The notes under the pieces: model-generated
What the model was told of the DNA's origin: nothing
Seen by the model: the letters and a program-made list of their open reading frames with translations, nothing else
Databases searched by the model: none
In this document: in pieces, positions 1 through 10,252 of the stretch
How positions within the stretch are numbered: the first letter of the stretch is position 1
Layout of the letters: every line of letters starts with the position of its first letter
NCBI GenBank assembly: GCA_903862715.1
Contig: CAIOYY010000063.1
Span: 1-64,000, forward strand
Source of the DNA: an uncultured Alphaproteobacteria bacterium
GTDB lineage: Bacteria > Pseudomonadota > Alphaproteobacteria > Micropepsales > Micropepsaceae
Length of the DNA stretch: 64,000 nucleotides
Direction of reading: 5' to 3'
Program-made: the position numbers and the translations under genes

Positions 1-1
1 G

Positions 2-208
2 GAAAACTCGCACCTTTCTGTGCGGCGACGAGAGCGAAAAATGCAGCGCTTCAAATCTCAGGGCCAGGCCCAGCGCTTCGTCTCCATCCATGGAGCCATC
101 TACAATCTCTTCAACGTTCAAAGGCACCTGATTTCACGATCTACCCTCCGCACCTTCCGGGCCACCGCCATGGAGGGATGGATCGCCGCGTCCGCCGCAG
201 CTGCGTGA
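2..208 (+). mobile_element. IS6-family transposase, C-terminal part (5' part lies outside the window)
   Basis: Frame is open from the window edge: ENSHLSVRRRERKMQRFKSQGQAQRFVSIHGAIYNLFNVQRHLISRSTLRTFRA..., resembling the conserved IS6/IS26-type C-terminus (AENSH..RRRER.M.RFKS...QRFLSIH..). Stop at 206-208. Confidence 0.82.
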
Positions 209-240
209 ATTTTCAGATCAAAAATGTCATGCGGCTGGCC

Positions 241-259
241 GAGTTAACCTGACAACACC
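241..259 (+). repeat. Putative right terminal inverted repeat of the IS6-family element (GAGTTAACCTGACAACACC)
   Basis: About 30 bp after the transposase stop; reverse complement GGTGTTGTCAGGTTAAC resembles the GG..CTGTTGC-like IS6-family ends. TamB-like coding resumes immediately after. Confidence 0.45.
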
Positions 260-591
260 TTTCGGCCTATGAGGCCATTCAGCTGGCGCAGCTTTCCGGC
301 GCGTTGGGCGGCTTCGGCGGCGGCGGGGGCGTGCTGGATTTTGCCCGGCGCGTCACCAGCCTCGACGTCCTGCGTATCGAACCGCCTGCCGGGGGCGATA
401 TCGCCAATCCTTCCGTTACGGCCGGGAAATATGTGACCGAGCGGGTTTATATCGGCGCGCGGCGCGACGCCGAAACCTCCTACAGCGCGATTGAGGTCCA
501 GATCGAGGTGACGCCCAACATCGCCGTTCAGATCGAGACCGGCAGCGACAACAGCCAGGCGGCGGGCGTGAACTGGCAATGGGATTATTGA
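253..591 (+). pseudogene. tamB: TamB (DUF490) C-terminal fragment, 5' end removed by the IS element
   Basis: Translation SAYEAIQLAQLSGALGGFGGGGGVLDFARRVTSLDVLRIEP...GKYVTERVYIGARRDAETSYSAIEVQIEVTPNIAVQIETGSDNSQAAGVNWQWDY* matches the typical TamB terminus (GKYV.ERVYIG...VEIEVTPN...G.NW..DY). In-frame TGA at 250. Confidence 0.75.
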
Positions 592-716
592 CCGCCTCCG
601 GCATTCATGGCGTTCGTTTGGTTCGGCGCGCCAAATCGGGCTAGGCTCCTTCCTTACAAACGTTCCCGGCACGGTACCGGGGTGTTGGCGGCATTGCCGG
701 GAGGGGCGATCTGACC

Positions 717-2105
717 ATGGCCATGGCCGGCAAGGCAGTCCACGCGGACTCGATCATCAACGAGTCGAAGATCGGCCGTTTTCAGCTGCTGGTGCTGATC
801 CTTGGCGGCCTCGTACTGTTTACCGACGGCTTCAACACGCAAGATCTCGGTTACGTCGCCTTCGCGGTGCGCGACGAACTGGGTCTCGATCAAACCTCCC
901 TCGGCACCGTATTGTCGGCGGGCGTGCTGGGTCTCCTGGCGGGGTATATTCTGCTCTCGCCGGTCGCCGGATATATCGGCCCGAAGAAGATGGTCGTCTT
1001 CTCGGTCGGCATGTATGGACTTATGGCGATCTTGAGCTCATTCGCCAATGATGTGATGCAACTCATCGTGCTCCGGTTCTTCACCGGCGTGGCGCTGGCG
1101 AGCGCGATACCCTCCATCGTGGCGCTTGTGGGCGAATTCGCGCCGATGCGACGACGCTCGAGTTTCATCACTTTCAGCTATTTCGGTCTGTCGCTGGGGC
1201 AGATTTCCGCCGGGCTGACGTCGGACCTTCTGCTCACCGATTTTGGCTGGCGGGCCGTGCTTCTTTCCGGCGGTGTCATAGCGCTCGCCATCGTGCCGGT
1301 GCTCCTCTTTCTTCTGCCGGAATCGATCGAATATCTCGTCAATCGCGGGGGCAAGCCGGAACGCGCACTGCAGACTTTGCAACGTGCGGTGCCGGATGCG
1401 GCGCTGGGTGACAATACAGTTATCTTGGCAGGCGAGAGGGCAACGCAGCGTGTGTTCGTGACAGAACTTTTTCAGGAACGCCGGTCGCTCGGCACGCTCC
1501 TGATCTGGCTCGCCATCATGATGAACCTCATTCCGAACCAGTTCTTTGGAAACTGGCTCACCACCATTCTCGTAGACAGTGGCTTCAGCGAAAGTGAGGC
1601 CATCTATGTGAAGATGGCGAATGACGGCGCGGGGATGATCGTTGCGTTCATCATCGGACCGCTGATGGATCGCTATGGTCCTTATCGCGTGATGGTGGCG
1701 ACCTTCCTGCTGGGTTCGGTCTTTGTCGCGGCCACCGGCGTCACGCTGACCTATGGCGCGTTCATTCCGATCATCACGATGGCCATCCTTGTCGGTCTCT
1801 GCAACAGCGGCATTCAGAAGGGCTCGAATGCCGTCGGCGCGCATTTTTATCCCACGGCGTTGCGCTCGGCGGGGATTGGGTGGGGCCTCGGCGTCGGACG
1901 TCTTAGCGCCTTCGCCACGCCGATCATCGCGGGAATTCTTCTCGATCTCGGCTGGCCGCCAGCAAGCCTGTTCTATCTTGTGGCCGCGCCGTTGATTGTC
2001 GGCGCGCTGGCGCATTTTACCTTGCAGAAATTCTATGGCGCGCGCCGGGCTGCCGAGCCGCAACGCGAAGGCGCCGCGCAGGCGATCGTGACGCCCGCGC
2101 GCTGA
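717..2105 (+). CDS. MFS transporter (aromatic/organic acid:H+ symporter-like)
   Basis: 462 aa, 12-TM-like; DGFNTQDLGYVA near the N-terminus and DRYGPYRVMVATFLLGS after the central loop, typical of MFS. Confidence 0.85.
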   Translation: MAMAGKAVHADSIINESKIGRFQLLVLILGGLVLFTDGFNTQDLGYVAFAVRDELGLDQTSLGTVLSAGVLGLLAGYILLSPVAGYIGPKKMVVFSVGMYGLMAILSSFANDVMQLIVLRFFTGVALASAIPSIVALVGEFAPMRRRSSFITFSYFGLSLGQISAGLTSDLLLTDFGWRAVLLSGGVIALAIVPVLLFLLPESIEYLVNRGGKPERALQTLQRAVPDAALGDNTVILAGERATQRVFVTELFQERRSLGTLLIWLAIMMNLIPNQFFGNWLTTILVDSGFSESEAIYVKMANDGAGMIVAFIIGPLMDRYGPYRVMVATFLLGSVFVAATGVTLTYGAFIPIITMAILVGLCNSGIQKGSNAVGAHFYPTALRSAGIGWGLGVGRLSAFATPIIAGILLDLGWPPASLFYLVAAPLIVGALAHFTLQKFYGARRAAEPQREGAAQAIVTPAR

Positions 2106-3392
2106 TTATTCTTCTCCCATGGCGACCGGACGGGGCCCCCCGCCGGCCCAATCAAGAAGTTCGGCAATATGGATCGCCGGCAGATTGCCACCGCCCGACA
2201 ATTGCGTGAGGCATCCGGCATTGCCCGATGCAATGACGCTGGCGCCGCTCGCTCTGATGCTCGCGAGTTTCTTCGCCCGCAGGCCTTCGGAAATCTCGGG
2301 CTGCAGCAGACTGTAACTTCCCGCGGATCCACAACAGAGATGGGGATCCGCAAACGTCGTCAAACGAAAGCCCGCTGACGAAAGCAGTGCTTCTCCGCGC
2401 CCCTGTAGGCGCTGTGCATGCTGCAGCGAACAGGGCGGATGATAGGCGACATTCAGGCTCAGAAAGGCAATCCAGTTGGGAGGTTGCGCCAGAGGCTCCG
2501 CAAGCTCGGTGAAGTCGCGCATCCTCGCGGAAAAATTTTTCGCGCGGGTCTCCCATTCGGCATCACCGGCGAACAGGCGGTCATAATCTTTCAGGAACGC
2601 GGCGCAGCCGGTTGCGGTGGACAGCGCTGCCGCGAGGGGTGCCTTGGCGTCTTCGGCCTCGAAAGCCTCGATCACGCGTTTCGCGCTTTTCTTTGCCAGC
2701 GCCTCGTCGCCCATATGAAGCGCCAATGCGCCGCAGCACCCGGCGCCTTCCAAGGGTTCCGCATGGGCGCCAGTTCTGGCCAGCATGCGCCGCGCCGCGA
2801 GATCAATGCCCGGTGCCAGCACTTTCTGCGCACATCCCTCGAGCAAGGCGATGCGTCGCATATCCGCGTTTGTTTCCGGTAATTTTCTGTGGACGTCCCG
2901 CAATTTTTGCCGGAGGGGAATTTTAACCGCCATCTTGCCGATCCTGCCTGGAAGCTGTCTGGCGATAGGACCAAAAATCCTGCCGACCGATGTCAGCACC
3001 GAGAACAATGCAGGCGTCATCAACACGCGAAGCACGAAGGTACGAAACAGCCGCTCGCCAAACGGGCGTCTATAGGTCTTTGCGATGTGAACACGCGCCG
3101 TATCGACCAGCGCCGCATAATCGACGCCGGACGGACAGGTTGTGCGGCAGCCGAGGCAGGACAGGCAGCGATCAATGTGGCGCACCGTGTCGGACGAGGG
3201 CGGCGCATCGCTTTCCAGCATATGCTGCATCAGCATGATACGGCCACGCGGCGAGTCGCGCTCGTCGCCAAGCAGCAGATAGGTCGGACAGGTCGCGGTG
3301 CAAAAGCCGCAATGGACGCATTTGCGCAAGGCCTGCTCCGCGCCCTTCATATGCGGGTCGGCAAGTTGCTCCGGCGTGAAAGCGGTACGCAT
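2106..3392 (-). CDS. glcF: Glycolate oxidase iron-sulfur subunit GlcF
   Basis: Two CxxCxxCxxxCP motifs (CVHCGFCTATCP, CLSCLGCRTTCP) plus CCG motifs; downstream of glcE with a 1-nt overlap. Confidence 0.92.
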   Translation of the reverse strand: MRTAFTPEQLADPHMKGAEQALRKCVHCGFCTATCPTYLLLGDERDSPRGRIMLMQHMLESDAPPSSDTVRHIDRCLSCLGCRTTCPSGVDYAALVDTARVHIAKTYRRPFGERLFRTFVLRVLMTPALFSVLTSVGRIFGPIARQLPGRIGKMAVKIPLRQKLRDVHRKLPETNADMRRIALLEGCAQKVLAPGIDLAARRMLARTGAHAEPLEGAGCCGALALHMGDEALAKKSAKRVIEAFEAEDAKAPLAAALSTATGCAAFLKDYDRLFAGDAEWETRAKNFSARMRDFTELAEPLAQPPNWIAFLSLNVAYHPPCSLQHAQRLQGRGEALLSSAGFRLTTFADPHLCCGSAGSYSLLQPEISEGLRAKKLASIRASGASVIASGNAGCLTQLSGGGNLPAIHIAELLDWAGGGPRPVAMGEE

Positions 3393-4600
3393 CAGACGTC
3401 CTCGTACATGCGGCCGGGATTGAACAGATGCATGGGATCAAAAGCGGTCTTGACCGCGCGGGTCAGTGCCGCGCGCGCGGGTGGCTCCGGCTCGAATACC
3501 GAAAGGCGCGACCGCGCCTGCGCGCCCGCACGCATCAGCATGGCGCTTCCCCCGAATTTGGCGGTGATTTTCCGTAAGCGTTCTTCTACTTCGCGCGAGG
3601 CGGGAAGGCCAAGCCACAAAACCTCCCCCGCCCAGTCGGCATACCAGAACGAGGCTTCGCTCTCCGCGAGGGCTTCATAGGCGCGGGTTGAGGGAACGAA
3701 CAACCGCCAGATATCGCTATTGTGCTGGCGGAACGGCGTGCCATTGCCGATTTCCGCGAAAAGCGCCGCCGTCACGTCGTCCTCAAGCACGGTAAGATTC
3801 TGTTTCGAAAAAATGTCGCGCAACCGGGCGATCTTGTCGATCACGGGGTCCTCTGCGCCTTCGATCCGGATCAACGCCAAGCCATTTGCCTGGGAAAGAT
3901 GGGCGGCGTGCAATGCGGTGCTCAGCGCGCAGAGTTGAGCTGGCAAATAGGCAAGACCTGTCGCTTCGAACGGCAACCCGGCCGCTTTGCGCAGCAGCGA
4001 AAGCCCTTCGTCGGCGTGACAATCGCGGATGGCGATAGCGGGCGCACGGGAAAGCGCGGGGACCACGCGAAAGGTCATCTCGGTCAGCGCGCCGAGTGTG
4101 CCGAATGCGCCGCACAGAAGTTTGGGCAGATCGAATCCGGTGACATTTTTTACCACGCGTCCGCCCGCTTTGATGGCTTCACCGTCACCATTGACGAAGC
4201 GGCAACCGATCAGATGATCGCGCACCGCGCCCGATTTGAAGCGCCGCGAACCACAGGCATTTGCCGCGGCCACGCCCGCCAGCGTTGCGCTCCCCGACTT
4301 TTCGCCGAAGAGCGGCCCCCAATCGGCGGGCGCAAAGGCCAGCATCTGACGGCGCGCGGAAAGCGTAGCCTCAATTTCGGCGATGGGCGTTGCCGCACGT
4401 GCCGTGAAAATCAGTTCGTCCGGCTCATAGGTCTGCATGCCGGAAAAATGGCTCAGATCGAGTAGTCGGTCGGCTTCCGTGACGCGTCCGTAAGATCGTT
4501 TGGTGCCTCCGGAAACAATCTCGAAACATAGACGATTGAGCGCCGCGTCGCGTACGGCGTCGGATAGTTCGGCCTCGGTCTGCGGTGTAATCCTCTCCAC
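3392..4600 (-). CDS. glcE: Glycolate oxidase FAD-binding subunit GlcE
   Basis: FAD-binding PCMH-type fold (SGGTKRSYGR..., GGRVVKNVTGFDLPKLLCGAFGTLG); between glcD and glcF. Confidence 0.9.
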   Translation of the reverse strand: MERITPQTEAELSDAVRDAALNRLCFEIVSGGTKRSYGRVTEADRLLDLSHFSGMQTYEPDELIFTARAATPIAEIEATLSARRQMLAFAPADWGPLFGEKSGSATLAGVAAANACGSRRFKSGAVRDHLIGCRFVNGDGEAIKAGGRVVKNVTGFDLPKLLCGAFGTLGALTEMTFRVVPALSRAPAIAIRDCHADEGLSLLRKAAGLPFEATGLAYLPAQLCALSTALHAAHLSQANGLALIRIEGAEDPVIDKIARLRDIFSKQNLTVLEDDVTAALFAEIGNGTPFRQHNSDIWRLFVPSTRAYEALAESEASFWYADWAGEVLWLGLPASREVEERLRKITAKFGGSAMLMRAGAQARSRLSVFEPEPPARAALTRAVKTAFDPMHLFNPGRMYEDV

Positions 4601-4603
4601 GCA

Positions 4604-6091
4604 CTACATCCTGGGAATATTGGGATAGGGCAGATGGCCCCCATGCACGTGCATATGCCCCTGTTCGACGCAGGCATGCAGCGTCGGAAAGACTTTTCCC
4701 GGGTTGAGCAGCGATTGCGCGTCGAAGGCGCATTTCAGTCTTTGTTGCTGCGCGAGGTCGGGATCGGAAAACATTTCGCCCATCAGCGCTTTCTTCTCGA
4801 CACCGATACCGTGTTCGCCGCTGAGAACGCCGCCCACCTTGACGCAGAGCTTGAGAATATCCGCGCCGAAAGCCTCGGCACGCTCGAGATCGCCCGGCGC
4901 CATCACGTCGAACACGATCAGTGGATGCAGATTGCCGTCTCCGGCATGAAACACATTGCAGCAGCCAAGGCCGTAATGTTCGGACATGGCCGCGATTTCG
5001 CTGAGCACATGCGGTAACTCGCGGCGCGGGATCGTGCCGTCCATGCACAGCATGTCGGGTCTCAAACGTCCCATGGCGGCGAAAGCAGCCTTGCGGCCGG
5101 ACCAGACGCGGGCGCGGTCCGCATTGTCGCGGCAATCGCGAATTTCATGCGCATTCGATGCCCGTGCAATAGCCGTGATGCGCTCGCCCGCATCACGAAC
5201 TTCCGCATCCATGCCATCAATTTCGCAGATCAGGATGGCTTCGGCGTCGGCCGGATAACCCGGTGCACAAAACGCTTCCACCGCTTCGATGCAGCGTTTG
5301 TCCATGAATTCTAGCGCCGCCGGAATGATACCTTCCGCAATGATCGCACCCACCGCGCGCGCGGCGTCGGATACGGTAGGAAAGCCAAGCAGCATGGTGC
5401 GCGATGCCGGTGCGCGGGGAAGAATGCGTAACGTGGCCTCCGTCACGACGCCCAGAAGCCCCTCAGATCCGGCGACAATGCCGAGAAGGTCGAGGCCGCC
5501 ATCATCCGCATGTTTGCCACCCAGACGGACGCGCTCGCCGTCGAGCAGCGCCAGCTCCACGCCCATCAGATTATGCGTTGTCAGCCCATATTTCAGACAA
5601 TGAATGCCGCCGGAATTTTCGGCGACATTGCCGCCGATGGTGCAGGCGATCTGGCTGGAAGGATCGGGCGCGTAATAGAAACCGGCGGCTTCCACCGCGC
5701 GCGTCACCGATGCATTGGTCACGCCGGGCTGCACCACAATGCAGCGGTTCTCGATATCGATTTCAAGAACCCGGCTCATGCGGGTAAGGCTAAGAACGAT
5801 ACCATCGGCCAAAGGCAGCGCGCCGCCCGACAGTGATGTTCCGGCCCCGCGCGGCACGAGGCGGATATTCTCTCGTGTGGCATAAGAAAGAATGGCCGAC
5901 ACCTGTTCGGCCGTTTTCGGCAATACACATACAAGCGGTATCTGGCGATATGCCGTCAGCGCGTCGCCATCATAGGCAGTCAGTGTGGCATCGTCGGCAA
6001 CCACGCCGTCGGGCACGATGGTGCGCAGATGTGCGGCAATTTCAGCGCGACGCGCCATCACCTGTGGATCGGGGACGGGAAGGTTCAACAT
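4604..6091 (-). CDS. glcD: Glycolate oxidase subunit GlcD (FAD-linked oxidase)
   Basis: VPRGAGTSLSGGALP, GGNVAENSGGIHCLKYG, GEHGIGVEKK motifs; 495 aa. Confidence 0.93.
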   Translation of the reverse strand: MLNLPVPDPQVMARRAEIAAHLRTIVPDGVVADDATLTAYDGDALTAYRQIPLVCVLPKTAEQVSAILSYATRENIRLVPRGAGTSLSGGALPLADGIVLSLTRMSRVLEIDIENRCIVVQPGVTNASVTRAVEAAGFYYAPDPSSQIACTIGGNVAENSGGIHCLKYGLTTHNLMGVELALLDGERVRLGGKHADDGGLDLLGIVAGSEGLLGVVTEATLRILPRAPASRTMLLGFPTVSDAARAVGAIIAEGIIPAALEFMDKRCIEAVEAFCAPGYPADAEAILICEIDGMDAEVRDAGERITAIARASNAHEIRDCRDNADRARVWSGRKAAFAAMGRLRPDMLCMDGTIPRRELPHVLSEIAAMSEHYGLGCCNVFHAGDGNLHPLIVFDVMAPGDLERAEAFGADILKLCVKVGGVLSGEHGIGVEKKALMGEMFSDPDLAQQQRLKCAFDAQSLLNPGKVFPTLHACVEQGHMHVHGGHLPYPNIPRM

Positions 6092-6110
6092 TGGGGCATT
6101 GTTATAGGCC

Positions 6111-6136
6111 CTTACCCCGTCATGCCTAGGGGTAAG
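6111..6136. promoter_or_regulatory. Inverted repeat CTTACCCC-N10-GGGGTAAG in the glcD/permease divergent intergenic region
   Basis: Perfect 8-bp arms at 6111-6118 and 6129-6136, about 20 bp upstream of the glcD start. Confidence 0.5.
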
Positions 6137-6242
6137 AAAGGCGTTTCACAGGCCTTGCGCCCGTTGCTGCGCGCTGAGAATGTTGCCCTACGGGGACATC
6201 CGGACCGCGAAACAATAGAAGCGGCCGGGCAGGGGGGCTATC

Positions 6243-7910
6243 ATGGAAGTCTGGAGTCAGATTTACGATCCGTTCGGCAATACGGCCGTGTCGACGCTCG
6301 CCGCTGCCATCCCTGCGGTGCTGCTCCTCGGGCTGATTGCATCCGGCAAGATCAAGGTTCATCTGGCGGCGCTTGTGGCGCTGGCGGCAGCCGTCCTGAT
6401 CGCTATTTTTGCTTTCACCATGCCCGCCGGAATGGCGCTGCGCGCGACCGCTTTCGGCGCGGTGATCGGGCTGTTCCCGATCGGCTGGATCATTCTGAAT
6501 GTGATTTTTCTCTATCGTCTTACGGTCGAAAACGGGTCCTTCGACATCATCAAGCAATCGATTGCGAGCGTCACCCCCGACCGGCGTCTGCAGTTGCTTC
6601 TGATTGCATTCTGTTTCGGCGCCTTTTTCGAAGGGGCGGCTGGTTTCGGCACACCCGTCGCGGTGACGGGCGCCATTCTGATGGGCCTCGGGTTTTCGCC
6701 GCTCGCCGCGGCGGGGCTTTCACTTATCGCCAATACCGCGCCGGTTGCCTTCGGCGCACTTGGTACGCCCATTCAGGGACTGGCCACCGCGACAGGTTTT
6801 GATCCCTATATTCTCGGCGCGATGGTCGGACGGCAATTGCCGTTCTTTTCCGTTATCGTGCCGTTCTGGCTGATATGGGCCTTTGCCGGTTGGCGCGGCA
6901 TGATGCAGGTCTGGCCCGCGGCGCTGGTGTGCGGTGTGTCTTTTGCCATCCCGCAATTCCTGATTTCGAATTACATCAATCCCTGGATTGTCGATATCGG
7001 CGCTTCCGTCATTGCAATGGCGTGCCTCATCGGATTTTTCCGCTTCTGGCAGCCCGCCGAATTATGGACCTCACCGCGTCTGCGTCAGCGAGACGATTCC
7101 GCTGCGACCATGCCGCCGCCAAAACCGCTGGGTCCCAAGGTCAGCACACGCGAAACGCTGCGCGCCTGGGCGCCCTGGATTATTCTCTGTGTCGTCATCG
7201 GCATATGGGGCACGGACCAGTTCAAGCGGTTTGCCAATTCGCTGTTCGCGCCTGCCTTCCCAGTGGAAGGTCTGCATCAACTCGTACAGAAGATGCCGCC
7301 GGTCGCGCTCGAACCGCTGAACGAAGGCGCGGTGTTCACCTTCACCTTTCTGTCCTATTCGGGCACGGGTATTCTCGTGTCGGCGATCATCGCTGCCATC
7401 TATATGCGTTTCCCGATTTCGCGCCTGATCGCGGCCTATTGGGAAACGCTGAAAATCGTCCGCTACTCACTCGTCACCATTGCCGCGATGCTGGCGCTTG
7501 GCACGCTGTCGCGTTACTCCGGCGTCGACGCGACGCTGGGGCTGGCCTTTGCAGCCACGGGCTTTTTCTATCCCTTCTTCGGCACATTACTCGGCTGGCT
7601 CGGTGTCGCCCTTACGGGTTCCGACACGGCATCTAATGTGCTGTTCGGCGGGCTGCAGCGCGTCACTTCCGAACAATTGGGCATCTCGCCGATCCTGATG
7701 GGCGCCGCGAATTCATCGGGTGGCGTCATGGGCAAAATGATCGATGCACAATCCATCGTGGTGGCGTCCACTGCGACGGGCTGGTTCGGACATGAATCTT
7801 CGATCCTGAGATTCGTATTCTGGCATTCGATTGTACTCGCATCTCTGGTCGGCGTGCTGGTAATGCTCCAGGCCTATGTATGGCCCTTTACGGCCATGGT
7901 GCTGGAATAA
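6243..7910 (+). CDS. L-lactate/glycolate permease (LctP/GlcA family)
   Basis: 555 aa, many TM segments; FEGAAGFGTPVAVTGA and GSDTASNVLFGGLQ are characteristic of LctP; divergent from glcDEF and followed by glcB. Confidence 0.9.
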   Translation: MEVWSQIYDPFGNTAVSTLAAAIPAVLLLGLIASGKIKVHLAALVALAAAVLIAIFAFTMPAGMALRATAFGAVIGLFPIGWIILNVIFLYRLTVENGSFDIIKQSIASVTPDRRLQLLLIAFCFGAFFEGAAGFGTPVAVTGAILMGLGFSPLAAAGLSLIANTAPVAFGALGTPIQGLATATGFDPYILGAMVGRQLPFFSVIVPFWLIWAFAGWRGMMQVWPAALVCGVSFAIPQFLISNYINPWIVDIGASVIAMACLIGFFRFWQPAELWTSPRLRQRDDSAATMPPPKPLGPKVSTRETLRAWAPWIILCVVIGIWGTDQFKRFANSLFAPAFPVEGLHQLVQKMPPVALEPLNEGAVFTFTFLSYSGTGILVSAIIAAIYMRFPISRLIAAYWETLKIVRYSLVTIAAMLALGTLSRYSGVDATLGLAFAATGFFYPFFGTLLGWLGVALTGSDTASNVLFGGLQRVTSEQLGISPILMGAANSSGGVMGKMIDAQSIVVASTATGWFGHESSILRFVFWHSIVLASLVGVLVMLQAYVWPFTAMVLE

Positions 7911-7927
7911 TCTAACGGGAAATCATC

Positions 7928-10093
7928 ATGCAGCGTGTCGAAGTGGCCGGGCTCAAGGTCGCGAAAATTCTTTACGATTTCCTCGCACGGGAAGCCCTTC
8001 CGGAAACAGGCATTACGGCAGAGCGGTTCTGGTCGGGTTTGGCGGAAATCCTGCGCGATCTGGCGCCCCGCAATCTAGCGCTTCTCGAATTTCGTGACCA
8101 GTTGCAGGCCCAGATAGACATTTACCACCGCACGAATGCGGGCCTGCCATTCGATATGGCTGCCTATGAGCGTTTCCTGCAGGAGATCGGTTATCTGCTG
8201 CCAGAGCCGAAAACCGGCAAGGTCACGACGACAAATGTCGATGACGAAATCGCCCGTATCGCGGGACCGCAACTCGTCGTGCCCCTCTCCAATGCGCGTT
8301 ACGCGCTGAACGCGGCCAATGCGCGTTGGGGAAGCCTGTTTGATGCGCTTTATGGCACGGATGCCATTGCGGAGGACGGCGGTGCCGAGAGAGGCAACGC
8401 GTTTAATCCGGTACGCGGCGCGCGCGTCGTCGCCCGTGCCAAGGCGTTTCTCGACGAAGCCTTCCCGCTTAAGGACGCCAGCCACACGGAGGCGGTGTCC
8501 TATGCCGTAATGGGCACGAAACTGATCGTCGGCCTCAACTCGGGTGCCCATACGGAACTGGTGTCGCTCGAAAAATTTGCAGGCTTTACCGGAAGCACCA
8601 ACGCCCCGTCGGGGATACTTCTGCGCAATAATGGCCTGCACGCCGAAATCCGTATCGATCCTACGCACGGCATCGGAAAAACCGACCCAGCCAGCATTGC
8701 CGATGTTATTCTCGAATCTGCCATTACCGCAATCATGGACATGGAAGACAGTGTCGCGGTAGTCGATGCCGAGGATAAGGCAGCGCTTTATCGCAATTTT
8801 CTGGGACTCGCCAAGGGCACGCTGACGGCGCGCTTCGAGAAGAATGGCCGCGAGACTGAGCGAAGCCTCAACGCCGACCGCATCTACGTAAATCCGTTGG
8901 GCGGAGAAATCTCATTATCCGGCCGAAGCCTGATGCTGGTACGCAATGTCGGGCATCATATGTACACCGATGCGGTACTTGATGCGGCGGGTAATGAAAT
9001 TCCCGAAACCATGCTCGATGCATTATTCAGCGCGCTCATGGCTCTGCACGGTTTGAAGGCCGGCAATCCTGCCCGTACCAGCCGCGAAGGATCGATCTAT
9101 ATCGTTAAGCCGAAAATGCATGGTCCTGCGGAAGTTGCCTTCGCGGTCGAACTTTTCGGTCGCGTCGAAGCCGCGCTGGGATTGCCGAAGAACACGCTGA
9201 AAATCGGTATCATGGACGAAGAACGCCGCACCACTGTGAATTTGAAGGCGGCCATCCTCGCCGCATCCGAACGGATTGTGTTCATTAACACCGGTTTTCT
9301 CGACCGCACGGGCGATGAAATTCATACGTCGATCGAAGCGGGCCCTATGGTGCGCAAGAACGACATGAAGACCGCCCGTTGGATCAAGGCCTATGAGGAT
9401 TCGAATGTCGATATAGGGCTCGAATGCGGCCTTCCGGGGCATGCACAGATCGGCAAGGGCATGTGGCCCGCGCCCGACAAAATGGCCGATATGATGACCC
9501 AGAAAATCGGGCATCTGAAAGCGGGTGCCAATACGGCCTGGGTACCGTCGCCGACCGCAGCGACATTGCACGCGTTGCACTATCACGCCTTCGACGTTTT
9601 TGCACGGCAGAAGGAACTGGCCGCTCGCGCACGTGCGCCGCTCGCGGATATTCTCTCGCTTCCAGTGTCGCGTTCCAACTGGCAGCCGGAAGAAGTTCGG
9701 CAGGAACTGGACAACAACGCGCAAGGCATTCTCGGTTACGTTGTGCGCTGGATCGATCAGGGTATCGGCTGCTCGAAAGTGCCCGATATCAACAATATTG
9801 GTCTCATGGAAGACCGCGCAACATTACGCATCTCCAGCCAATATATCGCCAATTGGATCGCCCATGGCATTGTTACCCACGATCAGGTTCTTTCTACCTT
9901 GAAACGTATGGCCGCGGTGGTGGACGCCCAGAATATCGGCGATCCCCAATATGTACCGATGGCGCCTGCCTATGACGGGGTTGCGTTCCAGGCGGCCTGC
10001 GATCTTGTTTTCAAAGGCCGTACCCAACCTAATGGCTATACCGAGTGGATATTGCATGGCCGAAGAAGAGAGGCCAAAGCCGCGCGTCCGTAA
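7928..10093 (+). CDS. glcB: Malate synthase G
   Basis: 721 aa; [51 protein letters not shown] motifs. Confidence 0.96.
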   Translation: MQRVEVAGLKVAKILYDFLAREALPETGITAERFWSGLAEILRDLAPRNLALLEFRDQLQAQIDIYHRTNAGLPFDMAAYERFLQEIGYLLPEPKTGKVTTTNVDDEIARIAGPQLVVPLSNARYALNAANARWGSLFDALYGTDAIAEDGGAERGNAFNPVRGARVVARAKAFLDEAFPLKDASHTEAVSYAVMGTKLIVGLNSGAHTELVSLEKFAGFTGSTNAPSGILLRNNGLHAEIRIDPTHGIGKTDPASIADVILESAITAIMDMEDSVAVVDAEDKAALYRNFLGLAKGTLTARFEKNGRETERSLNADRIYVNPLGGEISLSGRSLMLVRNVGHHMYTDAVLDAAGNEIPETMLDALFSALMALHGLKAGNPARTSREGSIYIVKPKMHGPAEVAFAVELFGRVEAALGLPKNTLKIGIMDEERRTTVNLKAAILAASERIVFINTGFLDRTGDEIHTSIEAGPMVRKNDMKTARWIKAYEDSNVDIGLECGLPGHAQIGKGMWPAPDKMADMMTQKIGHLKAGANTAWVPSPTAATLHALHYHAFDVFARQKELAARARAPLADILSLPVSRSNWQPEEVRQELDNNAQGILGYVVRWIDQGIGCSKVPDINNIGLMEDRATLRISSQYIANWIAHGIVTHDQVLSTLKRMAAVVDAQNIGDPQYVPMAPAYDGVAFQAACDLVFKGRTQPNGYTEWILHGRRREAKAARP

Positions 10094-10252
10094 TGGTGCA
10101 AGCGGCGCTGTGTCGCGGTCTGAAATGTGTTGCGAGCGCAAACTGTAACCACGATGCGATAATTATCGGCGACCGTTGAAGTATAGTCTGCGCTATTGCT
10201 CCCTATGGCTTTATAGGAATGCCCATGCGCCGCTGTTTCGTCACGCAAGATA

